DNA of 64,000 bases from Branchiostoma floridae (GCF_000003815.2 NC_049979.1:1254848-1318847); one strand, 5' to 3'. Counted from the first letter of the stretch, positions 44,927-58,700 are shown. A program made the numbers and translations. The notes: generated from the sequence alone by a model not told the origin.

Positions 44927-47882
44927 CAGGGTTGTAGCCAGCCTGAAATCATTTTCAGTCCCCTTGATTTCGAATGGGACTCCTATCGAGCACCGAAGGC
45001 ATGGCGCGCGTTATTTCTAGGGGGTCTGGGTCCCAGAAAATTTGTAAATCAAGGCCCTCGGAAACACTATTTCCTGCATTTTGAGGTGCAAATTTTGCTT
45101 GTAGACTAAGCTGTTCAATGGCATCTGTTTTGGTGAAGAAGAACACATGGGTTTCAGTTTTTTTATATCGTTACATATCAATTTTGTCCGTCCCATTGCA
45201 TTGCATTGTTTGGTGATTTTAATCTCCCTGACATTAACTGGAACCCCGAGGTAGCCACACTTAACCCCTCACCCCAATATGGAAAAACACTAAATGAGAA
45301 ATTCCTAGAGATAACAGAGGAAACCCACTTAACCCAAATGGTCCATTCCCCTACAAGGGGTAGAAATATTCTTGACCTTGCACTGCTGTCTAACCCGGAC
45401 TTAATGGAAGAGGTTAGTGTCATACCGGGCATCAGTGATCATGATGCGGTATCAGTTAAGCTGAAAACACACATAAAACCCAACAAAAAGAAACCACGCA
45501 CTGTCAACTTATTCAATAAAGCAGATAAAGAATCTTTGGCCCAAGGAATGAAAGAGCTAGGCAAACAATTTACTAATAGAGACCCCTCCAGCCACACTGT
45601 AGAAGAAAATTGGCAGTATTTCTCAAACGGCCTAAAACAACTTATGCTCAAACATGTCCCACAAAAGAAACTCTCAGGTAGGCAGAGCTGTCCATGGGTT
45701 ACCCCCCAGCTCAAGAAAGCAATAAGGAAGAAGAAAAGATTATATAGGAAAGCTAAGAACACGATGCAGGAATGCGCCTGGGACAAATTCAAAGCACAGC
45801 GTAGAGTAGTTAAAAAGAACATCAGGAAGGCACATAATGAATACTTAGAAGAAATCATGAGTGAGGCCCTAGACAATCCAAAGAAGTTTTGGAACTACGT
45901 GAAAAGCAGAAAACAAACGGCCACGGGTATTGCAGCCTTAAATGACAAAGATAGACTAGTATCAGATGGGAAGGGAAAGGCAGAAGTCCTTAACAGCCAG
46001 TATAAGTCTGTTTTCACAGAGGAAAATTTAACTAACATTCCCGACCTAGGCCCAAGCCCCTACCCAGATATGCCACAGATAACAGTTACAGTGGAGGGAG
46101 TCCAGAAACTACTGGAAGGTATAAACCCAAGTAAGGCATCAGGACCCGATCACATCCCCTGCAGATTACTGAAAGACTATGCCCCAGAAATTAGTCCGAT
46201 TTTATGTTTCATCTTTAACCAGTCACTGGAGGAGGGACAGGTACCCGAGGATTGGCGGAGCGCGTATGTTCACCCTATTTTTAAGAAGGGGGACAGGAGT
46301 GACCCAGCCAACTATAGACCTGTGTCCCTCACCAGTGTCTGTTGCAAATTACTTGAGCACATTCAATACTCAGCTACAATGAAGCATCTTGACAACCATA
46401 ATATTCTACTTCCTACGCAGCATGGCTTTCGAGCAAAACACTCGTGTGAGTCGCAGTTAATCTGTACGCTCCAAGACCTAACCTCATGGTATGATAAAGG
46501 ATGGCAGGTTGATCTAGCGATATTAGATTTCTCGAAAGCATTCGATAGCGTTCCACACTTCCGTCTACTTAAGAAATTAGAATACTATGGTATAAGGGGC
46601 AAGAACTTCATATGGATGAAAAACTGGCTTCTTAACAGACAACAGCAAGTGGTTGTGGATGGGGAGAGATCGACCAGTGCCAAGGTCAAGTCAGGGGTGC
46701 CGCAGGGGACAGTACTTGGCCCCCTTCTATTCTTATTATACATCAATGACATCGATAAAAATATCTCCTCCCAACTCCGACTTTTTGCTGACGATTGTCT
46801 AATCTACCATCCCATACAAACAGAACAGGACCAGCTAGACCTACAAAAAGACCTAGACACACTTACTGAATGGTCCAACACATGGCAACTCAAGTTCAAT
46901 GTGAAAAAGTGCTGTATTATCCATGTTCACAAATCCAAACGCTCACCACAATTCATGTACACAATGTCTGCAGAACCGCTTGAGGTCAGCGCCCACCACC
47001 CCTACCTGGGGATCATCTTATCACAGGACCTCAAGTGGTCAACACACATCAACTCTGTCACAGCCAAGGCCAACAGTACACTGGGATTCCTACGAAGAAA
47101 CATAAGGGGGGCTACCAAAGAGGTAAGGGCCAAAGCTTACACATCCTTAGTTAGACCCAAACTTGAGTACGCATCCACCATATGGGACCCACAGAAGCGT
47201 CAATATGCCAATTCAAATGTACTTATAGATAAAATAGAATCTGTACAAAAACGAGCTGCCAGGTTTGTCTTTAACGACTACAGGAACACCACCAGCGTGT
47301 CATACCTGCAGAACAAACTGGGCTGGCCGACCCTGCAAGAAAGGAGGAGTCAGGCTCGCCTGGTGTTGTTCTATAAGGCCTTTCACGGACTGGTATCCAT
47401 ACCCTTACACCATTACATCTCTAGGAATACAAACCCCACCAGAGGACACCCACTACGCTTTAACACGCTCTCCTGCAGGACCGAAATTTACAGAAACAGC
47501 TACCTCCCAACAACAGTAAGTGCCTGGAATAAGTTACCATCACATATTGTTTCGGCTCCAACACTTGCTAGTTTTAAGTTGGGGTTGGTCCAACAAATGG
47601 GCCACCCCAACTCCCAGATGTAAATCGGGATTTCCTGCGGCCATGTACATAGTCACACACGTCTTTTTTTGTTTTTGGTTTCTGCACGTTGCACTTTATT
47701 TTTCCTCACGCCACCGGCCGCACGGACCTGCACCTCACCTGGATGTGATGCTCTAATTAAGGGCTTTGTCCAGTACCCTATTGAGATTGAGTCCCAGGGG
47801 ACGGAATGGGGAAAACTTTTTTCAGTCCCCAGATGCAAAATTCCTTCAAAGGACTGAAGGACAGGTGCTGGCTACAACCCTG
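44927..47882. mobile_element. hAT-type element with 8-bp target duplication, interrupted by a LINE
   Basis: Terminal inverted repeats CAGGGTTGTAGCCAGC (44927-44942) and GCTGGCTACAACCCTG (47867-47882) are perfect. ATCAGGGG flanks both ends (44919-44926 and 47883-47890). This is the expected hAT signature. The hAT-derived parts are ~250 bp on the left and ~90 bp on the right; the middle is a CR1-like LINE. No hAT transposase is visible, so the host element was probably a MITE. Confidence 0.88.
45206..47623 (+). CDS. CR1-like LINE ORF2: truncated endonuclease and full reverse transcriptase
   Basis: One open frame of about 805 codons with no internal stop. It begins inside the apurinic endonuclease domain (FGDFNLPDINW, SDHDAV), so the element is 5'-truncated and the frame opens without an ATG. 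Reverse-transcriptase blocks: KASGPDHIPCRLLK, PVSLTSVCCKLLE, AILDFSKAFDSVPH, SGVPQGTVLGPLLFLLYIND, and the catalytic RLFADDC. The C-terminal region ends LPTTVSAWNKLPSHIV. The 3' region ends near 47790 at ATTGAGATTGAG, suggestive of a short 3' terminal repeat. The intact frame suggests recent insertion, but the missing 5' end makes it non-autonomous. It lies within the hAT-type element. Confidence 0.9.
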   Translation: MFGDFNLPDINWNPEVATLNPSPQYGKTLNEKFLEITEETHLTQMVHSPTRGRNILDLALLSNPDLMEEVSVIPGISDHDAVSVKLKTHIKPNKKKPRTVNLFNKADKESLAQGMKELGKQFTNRDPSSHTVEENWQYFSNGLKQLMLKHVPQKKLSGRQSCPWVTPQLKKAIRKKKRLYRKAKNTMQECAWDKFKAQRRVVKKNIRKAHNEYLEEIMSEALDNPKKFWNYVKSRKQTATGIAALNDKDRLVSDGKGKAEVLNSQYKSVFTEENLTNIPDLGPSPYPDMPQITVTVEGVQKLLEGINPSKASGPDHIPCRLLKDYAPEISPILCFIFNQSLEEGQVPEDWRSAYVHPIFKKGDRSDPANYRPVSLTSVCCKLLEHIQYSATMKHLDNHNILLPTQHGFRAKHSCESQLICTLQDLTSWYDKGWQVDLAILDFSKAFDSVPHFRLLKKLEYYGIRGKNFIWMKNWLLNRQQQVVVDGERSTSAKVKSGVPQGTVLGPLLFLLYINDIDKNISSQLRLFADDCLIYHPIQTEQDQLDLQKDLDTLTEWSNTWQLKFNVKKCCIIHVHKSKRSPQFMYTMSAEPLEVSAHHPYLGIILSQDLKWSTHINSVTAKANSTLGFLRRNIRGATKEVRAKAYTSLVRPKLEYASTIWDPQKRQYANSNVLIDKIESVQKRAARFVFNDYRNTTSVSYLQNKLGWPTLQERRSQARLVLFYKAFHGLVSIPLHHYISRNTNPTRGHPLRFNTLSCRTEIYRNSYLPTTVSAWNKLPSHIVSAPTLASFKLGLVQQMGHPNSQM

Positions 47883-48754
47883 ATCAGGGGCTACCTGCCC
47901 ACAAACCTGAAAATTTGCCACCAACTGCCGGGTTATTGACCTGATAAACGAATGACCTAAAATCTTAGTTATATTCCATTGGTCTATAGCTGGATAGCGC
48001 AGCTGGTAAGGTGAGTAAAAAATACACACGCTATGGTTAAGATTGCTTTATGAATTCCCCACCCCTTGTACTATAAAGCAGCTCGAACTTGTTGGAAAAC
48101 GGCCATCGAGGTTGAATAAAGGCTTTGACTTTATTTATTTGTTTCACACTTAAAAAACACAAAATAAATACATGGCAAAAAATTATGAAAAGAACATAAA
48201 GGGAAGCCCAAAGCTTCTGCTTATGAGAAGGCCTACCTTAACTTTACATATTACAATTTAGATGTCATTGAACAAACAGAAATAACGGAACCAATGTAAT
48301 ATAATGAAAACACATTACTCTAAATAATTAACCATAACTTAGATAATATTGGATGGATTTAAGTTACGAATTGAAAGTTACCAGTAATCGATTCATAATT
48401 TTCTTCACATGAAAATATTGCGGAATCAGAATACGTGTGTGCATTTTTTTTTCAAGATGAGGATTTGTAACCAAGTATCAGGTCATTCACGAGATTTTTG
48501 CCCTGGAATACGATATTGGATGTTCAAGTTATGAACACACAATCATGGCATAACTGTTTACACGGAAAGTGTAGAAGCTGACGAAAAGATGATATTACAG
48601 ATTAAGAGTTACCCACCTGTAAGAATGTTGGAATCCTTCGCTTCAAAGCCGTGACAGAGAGAAATTGTCAGTAACACCTGAGCGAGATTGTTGTTTCTGC
48701 AGAATCGCTCCCCGGGCACAGTGGGCGATCTCGTAGGCACCCGGATGTTAAAGA

Positions 48755-49055
48755 CCGGTGGATGCGTGTTTGAAAATTACGGGGGCAGCACCAAACAAGG
48801 AGCTTGATTTGATCCTTGAGGGAACACAAGCCATCTTAACTAACGTGACCTGATGCCAAAGACATGCGTGTTTGTCAATTTGTAAATTACGGTGGAATTT
48901 GATTGGATCCTTGTGTCAACACAAGCCATCGTAACGAACATGCCCGGATATCAAAGACATGCGTGTTTGACAAATACGAAGGCATTTGAAGTACCAAAAC
49001 AAGGAGCTTAGTTTGATACTTGAGCAAAACACAAGACATCTTAAGTAACGTATTC
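48755..49055. repeat. Three degenerate ~100-bp tandem units
   Basis: ATGCGTGTTTG, AACAAGGAGCTT, TTGATCCTTG and ACACAAGCCATC recur at about 48763, 48863 and 48958. It lies upstream of PDCD2; no coding potential. Confidence 0.7.
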
Positions 49056-49787
49056 AAAACAACAAGAAGTTAACGTTATGACGGTCAGTCGCCCATCTGG
49101 AAACTGTTGCTGAAAATTAATTTCGGTTTATTGTATAAATAGAAGACATTTAATCTGATATTGTGATGGAGGACTCATCCTCAATCATTTTAACCCGGTT
49201 TCTATCGTCTTCCCAAGACATGTCACATAACAAATACATGTATCATCACAATCTGTTGTGAGAAGTGGGTAGAAACAAATCTTATTAAGGGGTTGAGGTC
49301 GGCAACATACAGGACATCGCTCTAGCAATCGATGTTCCTAATCTCTGAAATAATTTGGTGCAAAATTCTGGCCACCTAAGACTCTGGTCGACTATACACA
49401 AAAAACAAACAAACAAACAAGCATGTATTTTCAATAGAAGTCTTAAGCCCATGCGCTTTTAGTTGATTCTAAAAAACAGCTAACGTTAAAAGTTATATTT
49501 CCCAGCCACTAACGTTTATGTTGTAATAGATCGGTTATCTGAATAGTGAGTTCAGCACCCAGGACAGCCTCTAATGTTATAATCCTTCTTCTTCCTCCAC
49601 AGTTAGGAAGTTATGGGGCTTCTTGCATAGCTGCGCCTTTTTTCTCGTTATCGGAACTTCTCAGAAATGTTGTAGTTTGGGTATTGGCATTTCACATGTA
49701 ATAATATTGATGCGATAACACAATGCCCGGAACCTAAACACCCCACAAAGAAAATGTAATATCCCAATGACCTTTGACCTTACCAAG
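49056..49787. promoter_or_regulatory. 5' flank of PDCD2
   Basis: This interval should hold the PDCD2 promoter. No core element is clear. GACCTTACCAAGATGGCGG surrounds the start codon and resembles a strong Kozak context. Confidence 0.4.
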
Positions 49788-52700
49788 ATGGCGGAAGGCG
49801 CACGTGAAGAAAAAGCTTCCTCAGTCGACCTCGGATTTGTCGAGGAAACGGACAGCTGGAGGTTGCTGAGTCGGTTCTTCCCGAGTAAAGTAGGCGGGAA
49901 GCCAGCCTGGCTGGCCCTGAAGTCCGTCCCGACGGCCTGCGAGCTCGACTGCGGCGTCTGCGGCAAGCCGACGGTCTTCCTTCTTCAGGTAAAAATTATT
50001 TTTGTTTGTTTCTTAGCCAAGGCATGGAAACGGCAAGAGAAGTATTTTATACGTTCTCCCATGCCTTGTCGCCGTGGCTGTTTGTTTCTCAGAGCCCATA
50101 AACCGCCCCTAGGCGTAGCACACCTGTTCTAAAACACTCACCGTAATCACCGTAAGATTTACCTGCATACCTGCATACCATCTTCAGTCGTTTTTTTTTT
50201 ATGTGTTTGTCAGCAGGGCTAGCCCTTTGTAATAGCCATAGGCTAGTTGGGCAGCCCTGGCTGTGTGTTCGGTGCAGCCAAACCAATAAATAAATAAATA
50301 AATCTTCAGTCGAGGGAGGAGTGGACTCCTGTAGTGGACTGATCTTGACACTTCAGGTTAAGATTTGATATACATTCACACTAGGATTCTCAGTAGGAAA
50401 GACCCCGCTCCTTTCGATTCTCAGTAACTGTAAGTGCAGTGGTGGTGTGGTAAGTGCAGTGGTGGTGTGGTGTGGATCTCCTCAAAGTTTCAAACGCGGG
50501 GCTTAACATCCCATCAGAGAGGACGTCCCTATGTCTAACCGCAGTTCTCATTTTCACCTGAGTCAAGTGAGGAAATCGATGCAAAAAGCCGTTTCCCAGG
50601 GACAAAACATTGGGGCTTGTTAGTGGTTCAAAGCAAGAAGCTCTAGAGTAGAGTAGAGTCAAGTTCATCGGTTAGGCAGGAGTCTTACTCCAGTTGATAT
50701 AAATGATGATGATATAAATGATGTTGTCTCTGTTACACTGCACCCAGGCACCGAATCTTACATACTATAGTCAGTTTATGTCTTTCTTAATTTCTATTCA
50801 TATTTACATATTCATATTTATGATATTTACAAGTCCACAAACCAAGGCTCTAGCCAGCGTCCGTTTTTCCGTCAATTGAAGAAATTTGCTGCGTGTGACG
50901 GAAAGATTTTAAAACCAATCCGTCAGCCTTGATGGACAAAAATCCTTGGTGAAAGCTACAGGCGGCTTGGGGACGCCGTCCACGGCCGTAAAAGGCACAC
51001 ACTGTTTGTTTTACTATTGTTATCATTGTTGATGAAGTGTGTCGGCGCTCTTTAGCATACGATAATCTCATTAAAAACCTGTTTTTCAAGGTCTCTGTTC
51101 AGTCTTTCTAACTCATGGAAGAGTGTTTTTGCGATTTTCGCGACAATGGGAATTGGCTGACGGAAACATATTTCGAGCTGGCTAGAGCCCTGCCACAAAC
51201 CTAACCGTAAGACCACCCTGTCCCAGGTGTACTCCCCGCGGACGGATCAGACCACGTGCTTCCACCGGACGGTGTTCGTGTTCTGCTGCCGAAACCCCCC
51301 GTGTCACGCCCGGAACAGCGCCACCCCCTTCCGCGTCTACCGCAGCCAACTGCCGCGACAGAACGACTTCTACGACTTTGAGCCGCCGGACGAAGACACC
51401 CCCTCTTCTGAAGCTGAAGTGTTACAGGCAGAGAAGGTAATGCTTCCACCTGTCAATTCCTGTTTCCCTACCTACCCTAGAAAAACCTGCTTTGACTTTT
51501 GGGTCGGCAGTAGAGTCACATAGCTGCCAGTTAGGATTTTTATTCAGTCTGCTTCTTATTAAAATATAAACAATGCTAGTGTCCACACATACAATCCCTT
51601 TCTGACAGCTGACACAGTAGTGTGTTTCCCTTGTAAGTTGTTCCTTGGCTGATCACTGTTTGGTCCCCCTCTCCCCAGGACTGGAGCCTGTGCTGTGTGT
51701 GCTGCTTTTTGACAGCCGACACAGTAGTGTGTTTTCCTTGCTGTGTGGCTGATCACTGTTTCGTCCCCCCCCCCTCCCCCCCCAGGAGTATAACCTGTGC
51801 TGTGTGTGCGGCTGTGGAGGAGCGAAGGCCTGTTCCAGGTGCCACCAGGTGAGGTACTGCAGCAAGGAGCATCAGGTGCTGGACTGGAGGGCTGGACACA
51901 AGGCCGCGTGTGGGGGTAAGGTGGTGATCATGGCTACTCTCCAAGCAGAGGTTAGGCTACGGCTGTTTTTTTTTTTTAACGTTGTTTTTAGTCGTTTTTA
52001 TCGGGCTTTCTATTTTGTCATTTTTCTTGACGTACGCCAGCCAACCTGTTAGGTTTTGACAATACAAGATACAATACAAAATACAAAGCCTGATAAGAAT
52101 GACTATAAAAACGTTAAAAAACAGTCTGAGTCTACCCTCTGCTTGGAGAGTAGATCATGGCTTCATTACAGGAGACAACAAATAGAGACACATTTTACTA
52201 AATTTATAAGTGACTGCACAATTTAAAACTATAATATACTTGTGTCCTTCATGTCTTATACTGTAATTCAAGTGATTTTTAGCTACATATATTTGAAAGA
52301 TGTTTATCCGTGGGGTAACCTAGATTTGTTCTTTTAAGATCAATTGGTATTTATGGATATCAAATTGATGGATGGTGATTTCAAACTGCAATATTCAATA
52401 TGTTTCTATGTATTGAAAATATTGCAATTTGAGGCCAAGGTTTGGCGGCTTGATATCCATAAATACCCATTATCAACGGATATAGGTTACCCCTCGGATA
52501 AAGGTAAACTAGCGTTAGCCACTGGAGACAGAGGAGGACCAGCAGTACAGCATAGAGAGAGTCAATAAGAGCTGGCTCAAACCCTATGGTCCTTTGCACC
52601 TGGTGCAATTACTTTGCACTGTATACAGGCTGCCATTGCTACTTTTGTGATTAGTAGCCAGGTCTATTGGAAGGTCCTCTCAATTCAGCCTAGACGGGAT

Positions 52701-55700
52701 AGTTGGCCCACCCAATAACGATAACAATAACATGATGTTACTTCCTACAGCTGAAGACGGGATCCTCCCCATGGCCCGTGTGCAGCTGCTGTTCCCAGAG
52801 TTTGACCTGGTGACTGAACCCGAGGAGTGGGAGGAGGGGGAGGGAGATGGGGAGGATGCAGGGGAGGATAAAGAGGAGAAGCTGAGGGAGTATGAGGACT
52901 ACATGAGGCAGCTAAGGCATAATCAGGTAAGTACTTCTTGTGTCATCACATCACTCTTCTGCTCCAGTATTCTGCGCACACCTTTCCTCAGGGGATCAGA
53001 GCCTCCAGATCTTCCATGGTGCATGGTTTTGGCAGGAGGGGGCAGACAAGAAGGTGTTTCATGGTCTGCTCCTGCCTGTGAGTACTGTATACGCAGTAGG
53101 TACTGTGTATGCAGAAATGTTTGCAGTGGTTTTATGTGCACGGTTTTCACTGTGACCATTTCACTTTGCAACTCAAAACCACCGCAAACATTGTTTATTC
53201 TGTCTTCTCCCTACCAGCTGTCCCCTTGTCTAAGCACACTGCACCACCCGTCCTCTTTAGCCTGACTAAAATTGTGCTCCTAGCGGCCGGCCCTACAATT
53301 GCTCAGGCCTCAGGGAGGGGGTCATTAACCCCAGCCAGCGAGAGATTGTGTGAACACAGGCTACCGTCCTCTTCTTTAACATGAAGAGGTTCTGTACTTT
53401 TGGCTCTCTGATACACAGGGCTGTAGGCTTCACATCACCATCTGAAATGACACATGCAATCCCACTCCATTTTCCTGCAAATTTAAACTTAAATGCATGT
53501 ACATTAGTGTAAATGTTTGAAAAATTCAGCTGATGCTGCAAAGCGGTTTATCATCAAATAAACTTCTTCAAGGATCGTGCAGGAGGTTCAGATCTGCAGG
53601 AGAAGGACCTGGAGGCTGCGGCCAGACAGGAGACGGAGGAGGATCAACAGTTCAGTGTCTTCAGGAGGAGGGTCAGGAAGGAGCCAGAACAGGTCAGGGT
53701 CACCTTGAACTTCATTTCAAGGTAGCAGAACACAGTTTTTCGCCTATGGGAATTTACATTGTTAAGGACCCTGAAGTGAGAAGGTTCGACGCCTCAAAAT
53801 TTATAGTAGGGTGCAAAAGTAATTAACAAGAATTGAATATGTTGGAGTTCAGGGTAGAATCTACAAAATATGTGAAAATGAGCTTAAGTTTGCCTGCTCG
53901 TTTTCCCAGAAAAAACACTTTGAAATGACCCCTGGCGGAGGTCACCTTACTGCAGCTGACACACGGAAGTAGCGGGAACAGAATTTGTACGCGAAATTCT
54001 ACCCAACCAAACATACAGCCTCAATTTAAACTTATATATTCCTCTACTATCCACCACAGTTTCCGACTCGCTGACATGCACAGAAAAATTTCCATACCTT
54101 TTCAAGAACTGCGGCGTACTATTTTGTGCTCGACCTACTTATGTCCACGGGGGTCGCCCATAGATACTGGTTTCTGCGACCTCATGGTCTAATATAGCGA
54201 AAATCAGTGGGGAGGGGGGTCAGGAAGGAACCAGAACAGGTCAGTGGGAACTTGACCTTCATGGTTTAAAAAAATAGCAAAAAGAAGTTATGGTGAGTGG
54301 GGTGGTGTGGGGTTGAGGGCAGGGATGAGGAGGTAGACTGTAGAGAGACCCTCGCCAGACCCAGTGCTGGGCAGAAGTGGCTGCCTATTTTTGCATTTCC
54401 ATATTTTTCTCTTTATAGAGGGAAGCAGGGGCTGTTGGATTGGTCTGTTCTGAACATTATGATGATCTTTTTGCATTGCAGGATTGTTGCAGTTTCATGA
54501 ACAACCTGTAACACATCTACAATGCACACATGTCATCTTTGCCATCTGTGAACAACTGCTTATGGTTTTGTGTTCTGCAGGTTTTCAGTTATTTTCTATG
54601 TATCTTCCATGTAGGTGCTGAGATACGACTTGGGCGGGGCGCCCCTGTGGGTGTCCAGGCAACACATCCCCACTGCTGAGGACATCCCGGACTGTACATG
54701 TGGGGCACCCAGGCAGCTGGAGTTCCAGGTAAGGACAAACCAACCCAGGCTGTACATGTGGGGCACCCAGGCAGCTGGAGTTCCAGGTAAGGAAAGCCTG
54801 TTCTCTAGTAATCTCTACAACAAACCAACCCAGACTGTACATGTGGGGCACCCAGGCAGCTAGAGTTCCAGGTAAGGACAAACCAACCCAGACTGTACAT
54901 GTGGGGCACCCAGGCAACTGGAGTTCCAGGTAAGGGAAGCCTGTTCTCTAGTAATCTCTACAACAAACAAACCCAGACTGTGCAAATGTACATGTGGAGT
55001 GCCAAGGCAGCTGGAGTGCCAGGTAATGCTACCGTCCCTTTTGCTTGGGATCCTGTAGGGGGCGTTGCCATGAGAGGAGTCAGTAACAGTTGTTAAGCTA
55101 TGCTTCCTGCAGGACTTACTGTGGGGGCAACCTCAATACATAACTGAATAAGTATGTTGTTAGTAAGGTTTGTAAGGGGATGTTTACATTGTAAACTTTT
55201 GATCTCTTGTTCACCTTTTTGTTAAGTCAAGTCAAAGACAAAGGAGAGTGATGGGAAAAGCGCAATCTTATTTATTGTAGAAAAGTCATTGCCGAGCTAG
55301 ATATTGCAGCCAACATACATACTGTCACATCACTTTACTTACACAATGATTTACTGATAACAAAACAAGTTTGGGGAAAATCAATGTGGTTTTCTCCATA
55401 TCCTATGGTATGAAAAATTATGTAACAAAAGGCAAATTGTTATCTCGAAATCAGTCACAGTCGTGATCAACATAAAGATGTCAAATATTGACAACGCTTG
55501 TCTCTAAACTGACTGGAAGAAACTATTATTCAAATGCTCACCATTGTGTACGAGTCAGAAACCTGTATTACTATGAACAAGTACATTCTCTTCTTTCATT
55601 CAAGGCAGCTGCCTTCATTGTATTAAACATTCTGCTGGCTGTTACAAAACATTGCAAGTCAATAATAGACTACATTAATTTTATGAAACTTGTATTTGAA

Positions 55701-58700
55701 AAATTGGCGATCACTTAATCTTGAATTAAGTTATTTTTAACGCAAACAGTGTACAGGTTATCTATTTGTACAATGTTAATCATGGTGATTAGTAGTCAAA
55801 CAAAAAATTCTAAGTGCGCTGCTAGATATGCAGGAATTGAATTATATTTACACAATGTTCTAGAAGTGTATTACAATTATACTATCATCAGTTGTAACAG
55901 ATCAGAAGTTACATTTCACTTGCTCCCTAGGAGTTCATTTTAACTTGATTATTTTTAGTACAAGGATTGTTGTATGGAAACAAAACAGTGTCTAACAATG
56001 TCTCATTATCTGGAGTTGTCACATCCTGTTGATTACTGATATTTAGCTTTTATAACAGAGCATAAAAAGTTCCTTTGTCTTTGAGCTCCTCAGACCCACA
56101 TCTGCAGGTAGGACTAATGCAAGCACTTGGAGCTGAAAGTCTTAAGTTAAACAAAAGTTTGTTTTGTGTGTTGGTATTTTGAACATGGAAACACATGAGA
56201 AAAATTCAATTTGCATTCTTTCAATGTTAGCTTTCAAATGTTCTGTGCACACTCATTTATGCTGTAATTTGCATTTCTAAAATATTGTAATAACATTGAA
56301 AGACTTTTAAAACATATTACGGTTGTAACAAAAAGGAAACTTAAGTGAGGGTGTTTTGCCTAATTTTTGCCCAATTTATTTTCCATGGTTGCTAATGCTT
56401 CAAACTTCAAGTAAAAAAAATAACAATCTGATGTACTGTTTTACATGTCAGACTTGAAGGCACTGTGCTCCCCCCTGTAAGGGGGAGCACAGCATTTTCC
56501 AATCTACACATATGCCCGTTTTTTTCAGAATATTTTTCTGGCAGCTAAATCCATACCCTGGTTCTCTATTCCTTGTTTCTCTCTACTCTTCTGAATCAAT
56601 GGCCTATTCTCTGGGTTGGACTTCCCGCTTTTTGCGCGTGCATCAAAGTAGGGATTTTGGCTGCTGCAGTGTTTTTCAAGTAACCCAAAAAGAGCAGAAA
56701 CTAAAGACATACCTATTACAAACCCCAGGGCTGGGTCATCGTACCAATGCACATGTCCCTCACCCTTCTGGGTGTACCACACTGTCACCATGGTGACATT
56801 ACCTAGCAATGTCAGCACAGTGTTCAGCCAGAATGTCTGCTTGTGTTCCATACAAAAAGTCATGCTAAAGGTATCCACAGCAGCAACAGCAGCAATTTCA
56901 AGTGCTGTCATCATGCTTTTGCAGACTCCATTTTTTTGTAGCTCTATGCATGTGTAAACAACTGTCATAATAAGCAAGTGTACGCCAATGGGGACTGCGA
57001 TCCATGCTTGAAAGACAGAGGCGAACAGTCCTACAGCTAGAACGCGCGCACTTAGTTCAAACACTTTCCACACGATGATGAGGATGAACCTTGTCACAAA
57101 GTTACAGCTGCATGTCCTTTCTTTTTCATTGATACCATGATGGTACAAATATGTGACCACAGCCTTGACTGCTGCCAGCAGTGATATCACCATGGTAATG
57201 ATCTTCTGGGTGCTGATCTGTTCACCTGTGAACAGGATGATGTAGAGCTGTATACACAGCTGAGGAGTGCTCTCCAAAATGCCTTCCACCAGGTGTAAGA
57301 TAGGAAGATAAATGTCGTTGTTGTTGCCGGTCACTAACTTACGGAGGAGGTTATAATACTCCACGAACACTCCTAACTGTAGGACACATGCCAAGTACAT
57401 GACATTCTTACTCATTTCATTATTTTTAGAATATTCGTATTTTGCTAAGAGTGCATTTGTTATGATTGTTGGCCCCAACACAAACCCGAGGGTCAGGCCA
57501 AACCAAATAAAATCTCCACCGTTGTGGTACGTGACTGCCAGTGACAGGTCACTGATGACATCAGACAAGTACAGGACCAGTCCGAACACAAGAAGGTATA
57601 GGATCTTCACAGGCTTTGAGTTCCAGATTGATTGAAGACAAGTAGGATTGTCCATGGTGTTTGACTCTACTGAGGTGGCCATGGGTGGACAACAGAGAAG
57701 CAGAAGTCTGGTTTACTGACTATCCTTTAGTTTTGGCTGGAAGCTGGACAGGCAATGTGTACATGCAGTCACCTCAGGCAGTAGTTGAGCTGAATGGGAT
57801 GGAGAATGGAGAAAATTCAACAGTCATGAACAATCTTCCCAACAGCCACAGGATTTAACATTAATAAATAGTGGATACAGTACATTATGTACTTTGATTT
57901 CTGTAGTATACAAGTTATACAAATTGTGACTGGTACATATTATAGGTTATTATATTCTGCCTTCTCCTACTCGGGTGGCAGTGAAGTGCTCATCACTTCC
58001 ACCTTGCATAGTCTAATCATTTGCATGGTGTTTTCTCAAATAAGTTACCATGAAGTTTGTTATCTCCAGGCAGATTTAAGCTGCTATCAAAGCTGGACAA
58101 GCAGTGCTTGCCATCGGTGGAAAATAGACACTCCTCAGCCGGCTGCGCTGGTTGTGAATGGTGACTCCTTAGCCAGCTTTTATACTATCTTATGCCACTG
58201 ATGAATCTGCCAGATTAGACTTTTGTTCCTATGCATATATTGCTAACTGTATGTAGATGTATGACCTGACAGAAATCACTATTGCTAATAATGCTTTGAA
58301 AAGGAAGAATTTTGAATCCATACCTGACTTGTCTCAAATAGGCAAGTAGAGACCAAAGATAGACTTGCTAGTTGCAGACCACTGGTAGAATTTATTTTTC
58401 AGACTGATCCGAGACTCTGCCACGTCGACAGAATGTTCTAGGCAAACACACCTGTTTACTCACACACACTCACTATCTGGTTTAGCATTGGATTCCTTTG
58501 TTGCCTGCGTCACTGTGCAATGACTTTAATTGTTTAACCGGGCAACATTTTGAAGTTGTTGACTGAGTGAAAATGAACCTTGACCAATCACTATCTTCAA
58601 GATCGTTCAAATCAAATAAGTTAAAGCTTATGCTAGCTGGCATAAGTTACTGATTGCTGTCCCCTTGACTAAGAATGGTCAGTTAGTAGAGACAAAAATC

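Noticed and set aside
54585-54917. Minus-strand frame rich in GCPTCTVW
   Set aside because: It is the antisense reading of the PDCD2 exon 6 donor array.
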